Of a stretch of 64,000 nt of DNA, positions 47,943-58,120 are shown one piece after another (the first letter of the stretch is position 1; each line of letters opens with the position of its first letter). The notes under the pieces were generated by a model. It searched no databases. It had not been told where the DNA came from and saw only the letters and a program-made list of their open reading frames with translations. The position numbers were made by a program, and so were the translations under genes. Origin of the DNA: Synechococcus sp. BSA11S (GTDB taxonomy: Bacteria > Cyanobacteriota > Cyanobacteriia > PCC-6307 > Cyanobiaceae); assembly GCF_014224355.1 (NCBI RefSeq), contig NZ_VNWP01000005.1, positions 62,001-126,000 on the forward strand, given 5' to 3'.

Positions 47943-48194
47943 TCAGTCTTCCCAGTTCTCTTCCGATTGCTCATCGGCCTGGTTGTACTCCTCCTTCTCA
48001 CCCATCAGCGCGGAGAGTTCCTCCTCTTCCACCGTGCTCACATCGGGAGCTGCGGTTTCCTCATCGGCCACCAGGCGGCCGGTGCTCTCGAGCCAGGTGA
48101 GCAGATCGGGTTCATCCCGCAGGGGCAGCACCGGAGCCGGCTCGTCCCTTCGGTAGCGGGTGAGGGAGGGGTTGATGCTGTCGAGGGTGCTCAT
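47943..48194 (-). CDS. DUF3134 family protein
   Basis: 83 residues, acidic. Matches the cyanobacterial DUF3134 pattern: NPSLTRYRRDEPAPVLPLR, then LLTWLESTGRLVADE, then EEEELSALMGEKEEY near the C-terminus. No membrane or signal segment. Function unknown. The ATG at 48194 gives the family start; the frame to 48260 is not supported. It diverges from the small membrane gene upstream of argG with 71 bases between. Confidence 0.8.
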   Translation of the reverse strand: MSTLDSINPSLTRYRRDEPAPVLPLRDEPDLLTWLESTGRLVADEETAAPDVSTVEEEELSALMGEKEEYNQADEQSEENWED

Positions 48195-48265
48195 GAAAAG
48201 CCTTGGAAGCGCACATCCAGTGGACGCCGATCGATCACCATAAACCAACACTCCGATCATCTCCG

Positions 48266-48532
48266 TTGACGGCCGCCAAATTTCCCTCGTTGCTCCTCGG
48301 TTGGACCGTGGCGTTCCTGATCAGTGCCCTGCTGGTGTCTGCGGGCCGGCACTGGCCCGATCCCCTGCCGGTGGTCGCCTGGCAGGTCTGGGTTCTGGTG
48401 CTGACGCCACCACTGCTGATGGGGGCCTGGATCGCAAGCCGCTGGGGCCGGGTGCCGGCGGTGGCTGCCGGCCCGGGCGGCGAAGACGGCGACGAGGGAC
48501 AATCCTGCAACAGCTCGCACGCACAGGACTGA
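48266..48532 (+). CDS. Small two-span membrane protein upstream of argG
   Basis: About 88 residues from TTG at 48266 ([23 protein letters not shown]). Two hydrophobic segments ([39 protein letters not shown]) are followed by a Gly/Glu/Ser-rich acidic tail. Its stop is four bases before the argG ATG, which implies translational coupling. The longer frame from ATG 48203 is possible but would begin inside the divergent promoter region. Family not recognised. Confidence 0.6.
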   Translation: MTAAKFPSLLLGWTVAFLISALLVSAGRHWPDPLPVVAWQVWVLVLTPPLLMGAWIASRWGRVPAVAAGPGGEDGDEGQSCNSSHAQD

Positions 48533-48536
48533 GGGG

Positions 48537-49760
48537 ATGGAACAGGAGCAGGGCGCCAGGGCAAAACGGGTGGTGCTGGCCTACTCCGGCGGGGTGGACA
48601 CCAGTGTCTGCATTCCGTACCTCAAGAGGGAGTGGGGGGTGGAGGAGGTGATCACCTTCGCCGCCGACCTCGGCCAGGGGGACGAGTTGGAGCCGATCCG
48701 CCTGAGGGCACTCGAATCCGGGGCCAGCCGCTCGCTGGTGGGGGACCTGATCGATCCCTTCATCCGCGATTTCGCCTTCCCCGCGATCCGGGCCAATGCC
48801 CTCTACGAAGGGCGCTATCCACTCTCCACAGCCCTTGCCAGACCCCTGATCGCCCGCCAGCTGGTGCAGGTGGCCCGGGAGCTGGGTGCTGATGCCGTGG
48901 CCCATGGCTGCACGGGCAAAGGCAACGATCAGGTGCGCTTCGATGTGGCGATCGGCTCCCTGGCGCCTGATCTGAAGGTGCTCACACCGGCGCGGGAATG
49001 GGCCATGAGCCGGGAGGAAACGATCGCCTATGGCGAACGCTGCGGCATCCCGGCCCCGGTGAGCAAGAAGAACCCCTATTCGATCGATCTCAATCTGCTG
49101 GGCCGCAGCATCGAGGCCGGTCCGCTGGAGGATCCGATGGCGGAACCCTCCGAGGAGGTGTTCGCCATGACCCGTGCGATCGGCGACACACCGGATGAGT
49201 CCCAGGTGGTGGAGATCGCCTTCGAGCAGGGCAACCCGGTGGCGATCGATGGAATCGGCCTGGATCCGGTCAGCCTCGTCCGCCGGGCCAATGAGCTGGC
49301 GGGCCTGCATGGTTTCGGCCGGATGGACATCATCGAAAACCGGGTGGTGGGGATCAAGTCAAGGGAGATCTATGAAACGCCTGGTCTGTTGCTGCTGATC
49401 CGCGCCCACCAGGAGCTGGAGAGCCTCACCCTCGCCGCCGACGTGGTGCGCTACAAGCGCCAGATCGAATCCAGCTGGGCCGATCTCGTCTATCAGGGCC
49501 TCTGGTTCGGTCCGCTCAAGCAAGCCCTCGACGGCTTCCTGGATTGCACCCAGGCCACGGTCACCGGGGTGGTGCGCATCCGCCTGCACAAGGGCACGGC
49601 GATGGTGATCGGTCGCTCCAGCACGAGCGACAGCCTCTACGTGCCCTCCATGGCCACCTATGGCAGTGATGATCGCTTCAATCACCGCGCGGCCGAAGGC
49701 TTCATCTACGTCTGGGGGATGCCGATCCGGCTATGGGCCGCCACCCACCGCAAGAGCTGA
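48537..49760 (+). CDS. argG: Argininosuccinate synthase ArgG
   Basis: ATP-dependent condensation of citrulline with aspartate. N-type ATP pyrophosphatase loop [17 protein letters not shown] at the N-terminus, then [62 protein letters not shown], and [18 protein letters not shown] near the end. 407 residues, normal. ATG at 48537. Pairs with ArgH at 15.9-17.3 kb for the last two steps of arginine synthesis. Confidence 0.97.
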   Translation: MEQEQGARAKRVVLAYSGGVDTSVCIPYLKREWGVEEVITFAADLGQGDELEPIRLRALESGASRSLVGDLIDPFIRDFAFPAIRANALYEGRYPLSTALARPLIARQLVQVARELGADAVAHGCTGKGNDQVRFDVAIGSLAPDLKVLTPAREWAMSREETIAYGERCGIPAPVSKKNPYSIDLNLLGRSIEAGPLEDPMAEPSEEVFAMTRAIGDTPDESQVVEIAFEQGNPVAIDGIGLDPVSLVRRANELAGLHGFGRMDIIENRVVGIKSREIYETPGLLLLIRAHQELESLTLAADVVRYKRQIESSWADLVYQGLWFGPLKQALDGFLDCTQATVTGVVRIRLHKGTAMVIGRSSTSDSLYVPSMATYGSDDRFNHRAAEGFIYVWGMPIRLWAATHRKS

Positions 49761-49792
49761 GGTCGGGCTTCTGCCTGGTTTCTGGCCCTGGC

Positions 49793-50245
49793 CTACGGGG
49801 GGGCGTCACGCCTGAGCCAACGCCGTCCCAGGGCTCTCAGGGGTGGGATCGGATTGCGGGCCTCTGCCTTCTCCTCTGGGGGAGGCTCGCTTTCGAACTC
49901 AGGCGCAGGGGGTGGCGGCGGTGGTGGGGGCGGGAGAAGTCGCCGGGCCTGCTCCCGGAGGGCGTGGTTGTCCTGGGCCAGCAGTTGCTGCTGATCGAGA
50001 AGCGGCTGCAGCCGTTGCTGGAATTTACGCTCGAAGATCTGGGGCAGATCCCGGATCAGCTCCTCGAGGTCCGCTAGCTGACGCTGCGCCAGCTCCAGCT
50101 CCCGCCGGCAGTTCACCAGCTGGGCCCTGGTGGTCTCCACCTCCAGGCGTGCCTCCGCCAGGGCCAGCCGGAGCCGGGTCTCCGGCTCTTCGGGTTCCGG
50201 AATGGGCACTCTGTTGGGGAGACCAGCTGATGCATCCTCAACCAT
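49793..50245 (-). CDS. Coiled-coil protein with polyproline run, function unknown
   Basis: About 150 residues. A long heptad-like helix (residues ~20-105) is rich in Leu, Glu, Arg and Gln (LRLALAEARLEVETTRAQL; CRRELELAQRQLADLEELI). It is followed by a run of nine prolines and an acidic/basic tail ending GRRWLRRDAPP. No signal or membrane segment. The ATG at 50245 is used; an ATG at 50275 is possible. It lies 69 bases downstream of rpsF on the same strand. It could bind an SH3-like or envelope partner through the proline run; no family is recognised. Confidence 0.6.
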   Translation of the reverse strand: MVEDASAGLPNRVPIPEPEEPETRLRLALAEARLEVETTRAQLVNCRRELELAQRQLADLEELIRDLPQIFERKFQQRLQPLLDQQQLLAQDNHALREQARRLLPPPPPPPPPAPEFESEPPPEEKAEARNPIPPLRALGRRWLRRDAPP

Positions 50246-50314
50246 GGCTGGCCCGAGGGTTAGCCTTCCCATCATCCCCGGGTCGGGGCTGATCCGTCGA
50301 TCCCCGCCGCCGGC

Positions 50315-50668
50315 TCAGCCCTCGAGGGCCACGGCTTCAGCGGCCGAGGGAGCGTTGCGGGGGGTGGGAAGTGGACCGTCCTGCTTGACCGTGAGGTAGC
50401 GGATCACATCTTCGCTGAGGCGCATGGCCCGCTCCAGCAGCGCCACCTGCTGGCCGTCCCCGTCATGGTTCAGCTGCACGTAGATGCCCTCACGGTGCTT
50501 GGCGATCGTGTAGGCCAGACGGCGTTTGCCGCGCATCTGGCAATCAAGCACTTCAGCGCCCGCTTCGGTGAGCAGATCCCGGTACTTGGCCAAATGGGTT
50601 TCCACCTCTTCCTCCGGAATGTCCGGACGAAGGATGTACATGGTTTCGTAGTAAGGCTTCTGCGACAT
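50315..50668 (-). CDS. rpsF: 30S ribosomal protein S6
   Basis: 117-residue S6: [54 protein letters not shown] and [15 protein letters not shown] are family landmarks. A ~20-residue Ala/Pro-rich C-terminal tail follows the fold. The ATG at 50668 is chosen; the frame to 50737 is unsupported. It sits 114 bases after the Tic20 gene on the same strand. rpsR and rplI are not adjacent, unlike many other bacteria. Confidence 0.96.
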   Translation of the reverse strand: MSQKPYYETMYILRPDIPEEEVETHLAKYRDLLTEAGAEVLDCQMRGKRRLAYTIAKHREGIYVQLNHDGDGQQVALLERAMRLSEDVIRYLTVKQDGPLPTPRNAPSAAEAVALEG

Positions 50669-50782
50669 GGTGACGGAGGCTCCGTGATGGGCTCGTGGGA
50701 GGCCGGCGGCAGAGCGCTGCCAGCAACGGATCGACAAGCCTACCTTCCAGGCCTCTTCCCATCCTCAGACCATTGAAGAGGG

Positions 50783-51250
50783 TCAGTAGAGCTGCATGCG
50801 CACCGCTTCCGAGACGGTGGGGATGTCGGCCTCTCGGCCACGGATGCTCTGCACCACTGAGAACACCACCAGCAGCAGGGTGCCGAGAAACACGGTGTTG
50901 CTGAGGGTGCGCAGGGCAAAGCCGGCCCCCAGGGGACGCAGCAGAACGCCGAACGCCAGCGACAGCAGGATCAGCACGATGTCGATCAGGATCGCCTGCA
51001 GGACGTTGAAGCGGATGAAATAGGGCACACGGGCATTGCGCACCACCGCCAGGAACAGCAGCAGGAAGAGCACAAAGCCTCCGAAGGGGATCTGCTGCTG
51101 CAGGGCCATCAGCGGCAGGGCCGGCAGCACCAGCCACTGCAGGGCCGGCACCAGGCCGAACAGGGCCTCCCCGAACGGCACCCCGTCACTCCAGGGCAGC
51201 AGATAGGCCAGGACGGCCAGGAGCCGTTGCCAGATTGGAGGGCCTTCCAT
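50783..51250 (-). CDS. Tic20 family membrane protein
   Basis: 155 residues with four hydrophobic helices and the Tic20-type features: WQRLLAVLAYLLPWSDGVPFG at the start, VPYFIRFNVLQAILIDIVLIL in the middle and a final TVSEAVRMQLY. In plastids Tic20 is a core of the inner-envelope import channel; the cyanobacterial homolog's role is not settled. ATG at 51250. Lies between aroE and rpsF on the same strand. Confidence 0.88.
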   Translation of the reverse strand: MEGPPIWQRLLAVLAYLLPWSDGVPFGEALFGLVPALQWLVLPALPLMALQQQIPFGGFVLFLLLFLAVVRNARVPYFIRFNVLQAILIDIVLILLSLAFGVLLRPLGAGFALRTLSNTVFLGTLLLVVFSVVQSIRGREADIPTVSEAVRMQLY

Positions 51251-51320
51251 GAGCTATGGGATGTGATCGCTGCAGTTCGCCCAGGCTAGGGGGCCTGCCC
51301 ACGCGCACCGAGATCAGCGA

Positions 51321-52253
51321 TCAGGGCCTCCCCAGCTGATCGAGGGCCGCCTGGCGCATCGCGGCCAGCGGCAGCCGCCTGGCCTCGGAGCGGCCCGGCT
51401 CTCCGATCCAGAGCTGCAGAGCGGCAGCCCCCTGCTGAACCAGCATTTCCAGACCATCCAGAACGCCGCAGCCGCGCAGGCGGGCCTCCCGCAGCAGGAG
51501 GGTGGGTCTGGGGGTGTAGATCAGGTCGTAGACCAGGCTCCCTGGGCGAAGGGCATCGAGGTCGCCAGGCTCCAGAGGGCAGGTGCCTGAGCTGGCCCCC
51601 ATGCCGATCGGGGTGGTGTTGACCACCAGATCGGCCTCGGCCAGCGCCCGGCGCAGGCCGGCGCGTTCGCCTGCAGGCCCTGGCCAGGCCAGGCCGTTCA
51701 GCTGCGGTGCCCAGGCCTGGCACTCCTCCTGGAAGGCCCCAAGGGCCTCAGGGCGGCGCCCGGCCAGCTGAATGCGCTCCATCCCCAGCTCCACCAGAGC
51801 CGCCACCACGGCCCGGGCGCTGCCGCCGCAGCCCAGCACCAGGGCCGTGCCCCCCGTCAGGGGTCGGGCCCAGCCGGCATCGGAGCCAGAGGCGGCCCGC
51901 AGTGGCGTGAGGAACCCCTCCACATCGGTGTTGGTGCCCAACCAGCCGCCGCCCTCGCGCCGCATCAGGGTGTTGACGGCGCCGACCCGCCGGGCCAGGG
52001 GGGTGAGCTCCGCCGCCAGCTCCGCCACCGCCCGTTTGTGGGGCAGCGTCACGTTCAGGCCGCGACAGTCGATGGCCTCCAGGCCCCGCACCGCCACCGC
52101 CAGATCGCTGGCCTGCACCGGCAGGGCCAGGTAGACCCAATCGAGACCCAGCTCCCGCAGGGCGGCGTTGTGCATCGCCGGCGAAAGGGAATGGCGCACC
52201 GGATCGCCGAGAACGGCCACGAGCGAGGTGCGGGCGGAGATCTCGAAGGGCAT
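51321..52253 (-). CDS. aroE: Shikimate dehydrogenase AroE
   Basis: NADPH-dependent reduction of 3-dehydroshikimate in the aromatic pathway. Substrate-site motifs [16 protein letters not shown] and [14 protein letters not shown] (catalytic Lys), [10 protein letters not shown], then nucleotide loop [16 protein letters not shown] and VNTTPIGMG. 310 residues. The ATG at 52253 is chosen to give the usual [19 protein letters not shown] start. It diverges from dnaK across 154 bases. Confidence 0.95.
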   Translation of the reverse strand: MPFEISARTSLVAVLGDPVRHSLSPAMHNAALRELGLDWVYLALPVQASDLAVAVRGLEAIDCRGLNVTLPHKRAVAELAAELTPLARRVGAVNTLMRREGGGWLGTNTDVEGFLTPLRAASGSDAGWARPLTGGTALVLGCGGSARAVVAALVELGMERIQLAGRRPEALGAFQEECQAWAPQLNGLAWPGPAGERAGLRRALAEADLVVNTTPIGMGASSGTCPLEPGDLDALRPGSLVYDLIYTPRPTLLLREARLRGCGVLDGLEMLVQQGAAALQLWIGEPGRSEARRLPLAAMRQAALDQLGRP

Positions 52254-52291
52254 GGCGGCTCGGGCCTGGGGCGGTCCCTGCAGCGAAATGT

Positions 52292-52312
52292 ACGGGTCCG
52301 GGCGCGACCCGT
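52292..52312. promoter_or_regulatory. 7-bp inverted repeat in the aroE/dnaK divergent region
   Basis: ACGGGTC-CGGGCGC-GACCCGT is a 7-bp perfect repeat about 96 bases before the dnaK ATG and 39 bases before the aroE start. It is not a CIRCE element (TTAGCACTC-N9-GAGTGCTAA). It could be a protein site or a leader hairpin; chance is also possible in GC-rich DNA. Confidence 0.3.
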
Positions 52313-52390
52313 CCGGGTCCTGTTCGGAAACCACACCTCGCCTGCGGTGGCCCCCACTGCTGAAGATGCATGGGACAGAAACATCAATTC

Positions 52391-52400
52391 AAAGGAGGTG
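52391..52400 (+). promoter_or_regulatory. Near-perfect Shine-Dalgarno of dnaK
   Basis: AAAGGAGGTG lies seven bases before the dnaK ATG at 52408 and is almost fully complementary to the 16S 3' end. Most genes in this window have much weaker sites. It fixes the dnaK start and predicts high translation. Confidence 0.85.
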
Positions 52401-52407
52401 GGAACCC

Positions 52408-54324
<1,917 letters not shown>

Positions 54325-54327
<3 letters not shown>

Positions 54328-54368
54328 TCCGTCAATGATCAGTTCATGATCAGGCAGTGATCAAGGTC
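54325..54368 (+). repeat. Four 11-bp phased TGATC direct repeats after dnaK
   Basis: TGATC occurs at 54325, 54336, 54347 and 54358, exactly 11 bases apart; three of the four continue as the palindrome TGATCA. The first copy contains the dnaK TGA stop. The repeat ends before the hairpin at 54379. A one-turn phasing of a palindromic half-site is what a row of bound protein dimers on one DNA face would produce, but the site lies between two convergent genes, not at a promoter. Function unknown. Confidence 0.7.
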
Positions 54369-54378
54369 CGACGAAAAC

Positions 54379-54407
54379 AGCCCTCCATGTGCAACACATG
54401 GAGGGCT
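54379..54407. terminator. Bidirectional terminator between dnaK and pstS
   Basis: AGCCCTCCATGTG-CAA-CACATGGAGGGCT is a perfect 13-bp stem with a 3-base loop. It is followed by TTTC on the plus strand and preceded by AAAAC, which reads GTTTTCG after the stem on the minus strand. It can therefore stop dnaK transcripts and any pstS readthrough. Confidence 0.85.
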
Positions 54408-54426
54408 TTCTGCTGATCCAGCACGA

Positions 54427-54458
54427 CCCGTTGCCGAAGACCTGCCTTCGGCAACGGG
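54427..54458. terminator. Second hairpin, after the pstS stop
   Basis: CCCGTTGCCGAAG-ACCTGC-CTTCGGCAACGGG is a perfect 13-bp stem with a 6-base loop, 9 bases after the pstS stop on the minus strand. It has no T-run in the pstS direction and a short TTATTT in the other. It is probably a transcript-end stabiliser or a weak terminator working with the hairpin at 54379-54407. Confidence 0.6.
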
Positions 54459-54467
54459 TTATTTGAG

Positions 54468-55475
54468 TTATTCGCCGATGCTGGCCAGGGCCTCCTTGGC
54501 TTTGGTCACCACCTCAGGCGGCAGGCTCACGTAGCCGAGTTCTGGTGCCAGTGCCTGCGCTTCGGGTGAGAGAGTCTGCTCGAACACCTTCTTGAGCAGC
54601 GGTGTCTTCTCGCCATTGCCGCTCTTGTAGAGCAGAATCCAGGTGAAGGTCACGATCGGGTAGCCGGCTGAGGGGTTGGGATCACTGCCCACCAGATCAG
54701 GACCGATGTCGATGGCGCCCAGGGCTGCGCTGGCCGTTTCGTTGGTGGGTTTGAGCATCTCACCCCCTTTGTTTTCGACGGCCGCGGCCTGCAGTTCCCC
54801 CTGCACATAGGCGGTTTCGACATAGCCGATGCCACCGGGGCTCTGCTTCAGCGTTGCGGCGACGCCCTCATTGCCCTTGGCGCCCACGCCCGTGGGCCAG
54901 GCCACGGATTTGGCCGAGCCTGGACCGTTCTTCCAGTCGTCGCTGAAGGCCGAGAGGCTCTTGGTGAAGTTGTAGGTGGTGCCGGAGCCGTCGGAGCGGT
55001 GCACCACGGTGATCGCCTTGTCCTCGCAGCCCAGTTCCTTGAAGTTCTTGATCTTGCCCAGGAACACGTCCGCCACCTGCTGCTGGCTGAGCATGAGGTC
55101 GCAACCCGGCAGGTTGTAGGCCACGGCAATGGCGCCCGCCGTCATCGGCACCTGCACCACACCCCGCTGAACCTTGGCGATGTCCTTCTCCTTCATCGGT
55201 GCGTCGGAGGCTCCGAAATCGATGGTGCCGGCCACGAACTGCCGCACACCCGCCCCGGATCCCACCGACTGGTAGTTGACGTTGATGCCATCGGAGGAGA
55301 GATCCTGGAACCAACGCTGATAAATCGAGGCCGGGAAGGAGGCCCCGGCTCCATTCAGGCTGCCGGTGAGTCCACCACCGTCGTCGCCTCCCCCACAGGC
55401 GGTGAGGGCCAGGGTGAAGGAGAGCCCCAGGGCCGTTCCGACCTTGGCGAATGGCTTGGTCTGGCTTGATTTCAT
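54468..55475 (-). CDS. pstS: Phosphate-binding protein PstS (lipoprotein)
   Basis: Periplasmic phosphate-binding component of the high-affinity Pst transporter. Lipoprotein signal with lipobox LTAC at Cys27 and a following Gly/Asp linker. Phosphate-binding fold: GAGASFPASIYQRWF, YQSVGSGAGVRQF, DFGASDAPM, VVHRSDGSGTTYNFTKSLS and PGGIGYVE. 335 residues. ATG at 55475. No pstCAB genes adjacent, a common situation for extra pstS genes in picocyanobacteria. The stretch upstream has no convincing Pho box (see rejected items). Confidence 0.95.
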   Translation of the reverse strand: MKSSQTKPFAKVGTALGLSFTLALTACGGGDDGGGLTGSLNGAGASFPASIYQRWFQDLSSDGINVNYQSVGSGAGVRQFVAGTIDFGASDAPMKEKDIAKVQRGVVQVPMTAGAIAVAYNLPGCDLMLSQQQVADVFLGKIKNFKELGCEDKAITVVHRSDGSGTTYNFTKSLSAFSDDWKNGPGSAKSVAWPTGVGAKGNEGVAATLKQSPGGIGYVETAYVQGELQAAAVENKGGEMLKPTNETASAALGAIDIGPDLVGSDPNPSAGYPIVTFTWILLYKSGNGEKTPLLKKVFEQTLSPEAQALAPELGYVSLPPEVVTKAKEALASIGE

Positions 55476-55542
55476 GATGGAAGGGAAAGGCTTCGGACCT
55501 GCAGTCACCAGGCGACGCTATCCAGCCATCTCCCCAAATACG

Positions 55543-56601
55543 TTAACGGCAGGTAAGGAATCCTTCGATCTGCTCGAGGGCCCACTGGGCGGACCCCGGT
55601 GCCAGCAGAACACCGTTGCGGTAGTGACCACTCAGCAGCAGCAGCCCCGGCTCCAGCTCCTCCAGCAGTGGGGCTGGTCGGCCCTGGGGTCGGGCCCGCA
55701 GGCCCTGCCAGCGGCGGATCACCGTCGCCTCCCGCAGCCAGCTCGGTGCCGCACCGCCCAGCTGCCGCATCGGCTCCAGCAGGCCGGGATCGGCCTGCTC
55801 TCCTGGTTCGAGGGTCGCCCCCAGCCAGAGTCCGCCGCCGGGTCTGGGCACCAGGTTGAGGCCCTGCCAGACCACTGGGCAGGGCCATCGGATCGGCGTG
55901 GCCGGTGCAAGCTCCAGGCACTGCCCCAGCACGGGTTGCAGCGGCACCTGGTGCCCCAGTGGGCGCAGCAGCGCCTCGCTGGCCAGGCCTGCGGCGACCA
56001 CCAGCCAGTCGACCTCAAACGGGGTGACGGCTGAGCGGCTTTGGACCCTCCAGCCTGCCGGCCTCCGCTCCAGTGCCACCACCCGGTCGCTGCTGAGCTG
56101 AAGGCCACAGCGCAGTCCATCGCGCCGAAAGGCCGCCATGGCGGCCAGGGGGTCCAGCTGCCCGTCCTGGGCAGAGTGGAGGCCCCCCATCCCCTGAGGC
56201 GGATCCCCGAGTTCCATGGCCCTCAGCCGCGACGGCTCCCACCAACTCAGCGGAAAGCCCATGGCCTGGCGTTGTTCCTGCAGCTGCCGCAGCCGCTTCT
56301 GCTCGTCAGGGTCCCGCGCCAGCAGCAACAGGCCGGCCTGAAACGGGATCGGGCAGCCTCGCTCGCTCAGCTCCTGGCGCCAGCGCTGCCAAAGCCCCAG
56401 GGAGGTCTGCCGCAGGTGCCAGGCGCGGCCCTTGCTGCGCTGAAACACGTGGGCCATCAGCACCCCCAGGGCCGCGGAACTGCCGCTGCGGCTCTCCTGG
56501 GGGGTTGTCCCCAGGGCATCCGGGGCGATCAGATGCACCCGATGGCCACGTCGCTGAAGCAGCCAGGCTGTGGCCAGGGCGACGATGCCGCCGCCGATCA
56601 C
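55543..56601 (-). CDS. FAD-dependent amine oxidase (DAO/glycine-oxidase-like)
   Basis: 352 residues of the D-amino-acid oxidase fold: the dinucleotide loop GGGIVALATAWLLQRRG starts at residue 3, then SSAALGVLMAHVF, DGQLDPLAAMAAFRRDG, VVAAGLASEALL and the C-terminal LLLSGHYRNGVLLAP that closes the FAD site. ThiO/glycine oxidase is the nearest known activity; the substrate is unproven. The GTG at 56601 is the only canonical start in frame. It leaves almost no beta-strand before the FAD loop, so an upstream non-canonical start is possible. It lies 50 bases after psbQ on the same strand. Confidence 0.82.
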   Translation of the reverse strand: MIGGGIVALATAWLLQRRGHRVHLIAPDALGTTPQESRSGSSAALGVLMAHVFQRSKGRAWHLRQTSLGLWQRWRQELSERGCPIPFQAGLLLLARDPDEQKRLRQLQEQRQAMGFPLSWWEPSRLRAMELGDPPQGMGGLHSAQDGQLDPLAAMAAFRRDGLRCGLQLSSDRVVALERRPAGWRVQSRSAVTPFEVDWLVVAAGLASEALLRPLGHQVPLQPVLGQCLELAPATPIRWPCPVVWQGLNLVPRPGGGLWLGATLEPGEQADPGLLEPMRQLGGAAPSWLREATVIRRWQGLRARPQGRPAPLLEELEPGLLLLSGHYRNGVLLAPGSAQWALEQIEGFLTCR

Positions 56602-56651
56602 CCCGATCGAGCGGGACTCATTTGGCTTCAGCGGCGCCGGTGGCGTTGAGC

Positions 56652-57149
56652 TCAGGCTTCGGAGCCGCTGGCCAGAGCGGCGGCGGGGAGCACCTCGGCA
56701 TAGGAGCCGAAGCTGCTGGCCACCTTGATGTAGCCCTTGCGCAGCCGTTCTCCATCCTGGAGCCGGGCGGCCTCATCGAGCTCGGCGAGGGCGCTCTTGA
56801 GCTGGCTGGCCCGCGCGCTGGCTTCGGCGCGGTCGGCAGGCAGCAGCCGCTGGTTGATGTAGAGCATTTCGCGTCCCACTTCCTGCATGGGGCCGTGGAT
56901 GAGGTTGCGGGTGAAGATCCAGTTCCTCTCATTCACCAGGGACGCCAGTTCGGGCAGCCTGTCCTTGGCGGCGAGGAAGCCTTCGGCCTGCCGTTGGATG
57001 ATCGCCATGTCGGCGGGGCTGATGCTGGGGGGTTTCCTGGTCTGGCCGCCATCGCAGGCCACCAGTCCGAAGCTGAGGACCACGGCGAGGGCCACGAGGG
57101 CCAGCCGCCTCAGCGCCTGACGAAAGGTGGAAACCAGCTGAGCGGCCAT
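56652..57149 (-). CDS. psbQ: Photosystem II protein PsbQ (CyanoQ), lipoprotein
   Basis: 165-residue lumenal lipoprotein. Signal with hydrophobic LALVALAVVLSFG and lipobox LVAC (Cys32). The mature part is a four-helix bundle pattern with SPADMAIIQRQAEGFLAAKDRLPEL, NRNWIFT-like ERNWIFTRNLIHGPMQEVGREM and a C-terminal YIKVASSFGSYAEVLP. PsbQ stabilises the oxygen-evolving side of photosystem II. ATG at 57149; the frame to 57236 is unsupported. It is a direct marker of an oxygenic phototroph. Divergent from purU. Confidence 0.9.
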   Translation of the reverse strand: MAAQLVSTFRQALRRLALVALAVVLSFGLVACDGGQTRKPPSISPADMAIIQRQAEGFLAAKDRLPELASLVNERNWIFTRNLIHGPMQEVGREMLYINQRLLPADRAEASARASQLKSALAELDEAARLQDGERLRKGYIKVASSFGSYAEVLPAAALASGSEA

Positions 57150-57265
57150 GGCGAACTCCGAGGTGAGGGGCGACTGTACGCCGCGCGGGCATGGCTGTCT
57201 GCCCTGCTGACGACTGGCCTGGGGAGCGCCGGGCACAATGCCCTTCGAGACAGGCCCCGGTGCCG

Positions 57266-58120
57266 ATGAGCGTGCCCACAGCGATTCTGCAGGTGATCTG
57301 CCCCGACCGTCCCGGCCTGGTCAGTGAGCTCTCCAGCTGGGTGGCGGCCAACGGCGGCAACATTCGCCATGCCGATCACCACACCGACGCCGGAGCGGGT
57401 CTGTTCCTCAGCCGGATCGAATGGCAGCTGGCCGGCTTCGGGCTGCCGCGGCAGGCGGTGACCGCGGCGGTGAACGCCCTGGTGGAGCGGCTCGGCGGGG
57501 AGGGTCAGCTTCATTTCTCCGACGCCACAGTGCGGGTGGCGATCTTCGTGAGCAAACAGGACCACTGCCTGGTGGATCTGCTCTGGCGGACCCGGGCCGG
57601 CGAGTTGCCGATGCAGGTGCCGCTGGTGATCTCCAACCATCCCGATCTGCGCCCGCTGGCCGAGGATTTCGGCGCCAGCTTCATGCATGTGCCCGTTCAG
57701 AGCTCCTCCAAGGCCGAGGCCGAGCGGACGCAGTTGCAGCTGCTCGATGAGCATGGCATCGAGCTGGTGGTGCTGGCGAAGTACATGCAGGTGCTCAGCC
57801 CTGACTTCCTGGCGCGCTTTTCCTCGGTGATCAACATCCACCACTCCTTCCTGCCCGCCTTCAAAGGGGCTCAGCCCTACCACCGGGCCTGGGAGCGGGG
57901 CGTGAAACTGATCGGGGCCACCGCGCACTACGTGACCGAGGATCTCGATGGCGGACCGATCATCGAGCAGGCCACCGTTCCCGTCAGCCACCGGGATGAA
58001 GTGGAGGACCTGATCCGCAAGGGCCGGGACATGGAGCGGCTGGCCCTGGCCCGGGCCCTGCGCCTGCACCTGCGGCGTCAGGTGATGGTCTACAGGGGTC
58101 GCACCGCCGTGTTCTCGTGA
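57266..58120 (+). CDS. purU: Formyltetrahydrofolate deformylase PurU
   Basis: Hydrolyses 10-formyl-THF to THF and formate. The N-terminal ACT domain has LQVICPDRPGLVSELSSWVA. The catalytic formyltransferase-fold domain has VPLVISNHPDL, LAKYMQVLSP, the NIHHSFLPAFKGAQPY motif (His and the formyl-site region) and GATAHYVTEDLDGGPIIEQ. 284 residues, normal. ATG at 57266. Formate made here can feed PurT (45033-46220). The stop overlaps the GTG of the next gene by four bases. Confidence 0.95.
   Translation: MSVPTAILQVICPDRPGLVSELSSWVAANGGNIRHADHHTDAGAGLFLSRIEWQLAGFGLPRQAVTAAVNALVERLGGEGQLHFSDATVRVAIFVSKQDHCLVDLLWRTRAGELPMQVPLVISNHPDLRPLAEDFGASFMHVPVQSSSKAEAERTQLQLLDEHGIELVVLAKYMQVLSPDFLARFSSVINIHHSFLPAFKGAQPYHRAWERGVKLIGATAHYVTEDLDGGPIIEQATVPVSHRDEVEDLIRKGRDMERLALARALRLHLRRQVMVYRGRTAVFS

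Noticed and set aside
55540-55558. Pho-box-like CCTTACCT/GTTAACG pair upstream of pstS
   Set aside because: The spacing is 10 rather than 11 bases and most of it encodes the last residues of the upstream oxidase gene; likely coincidence.
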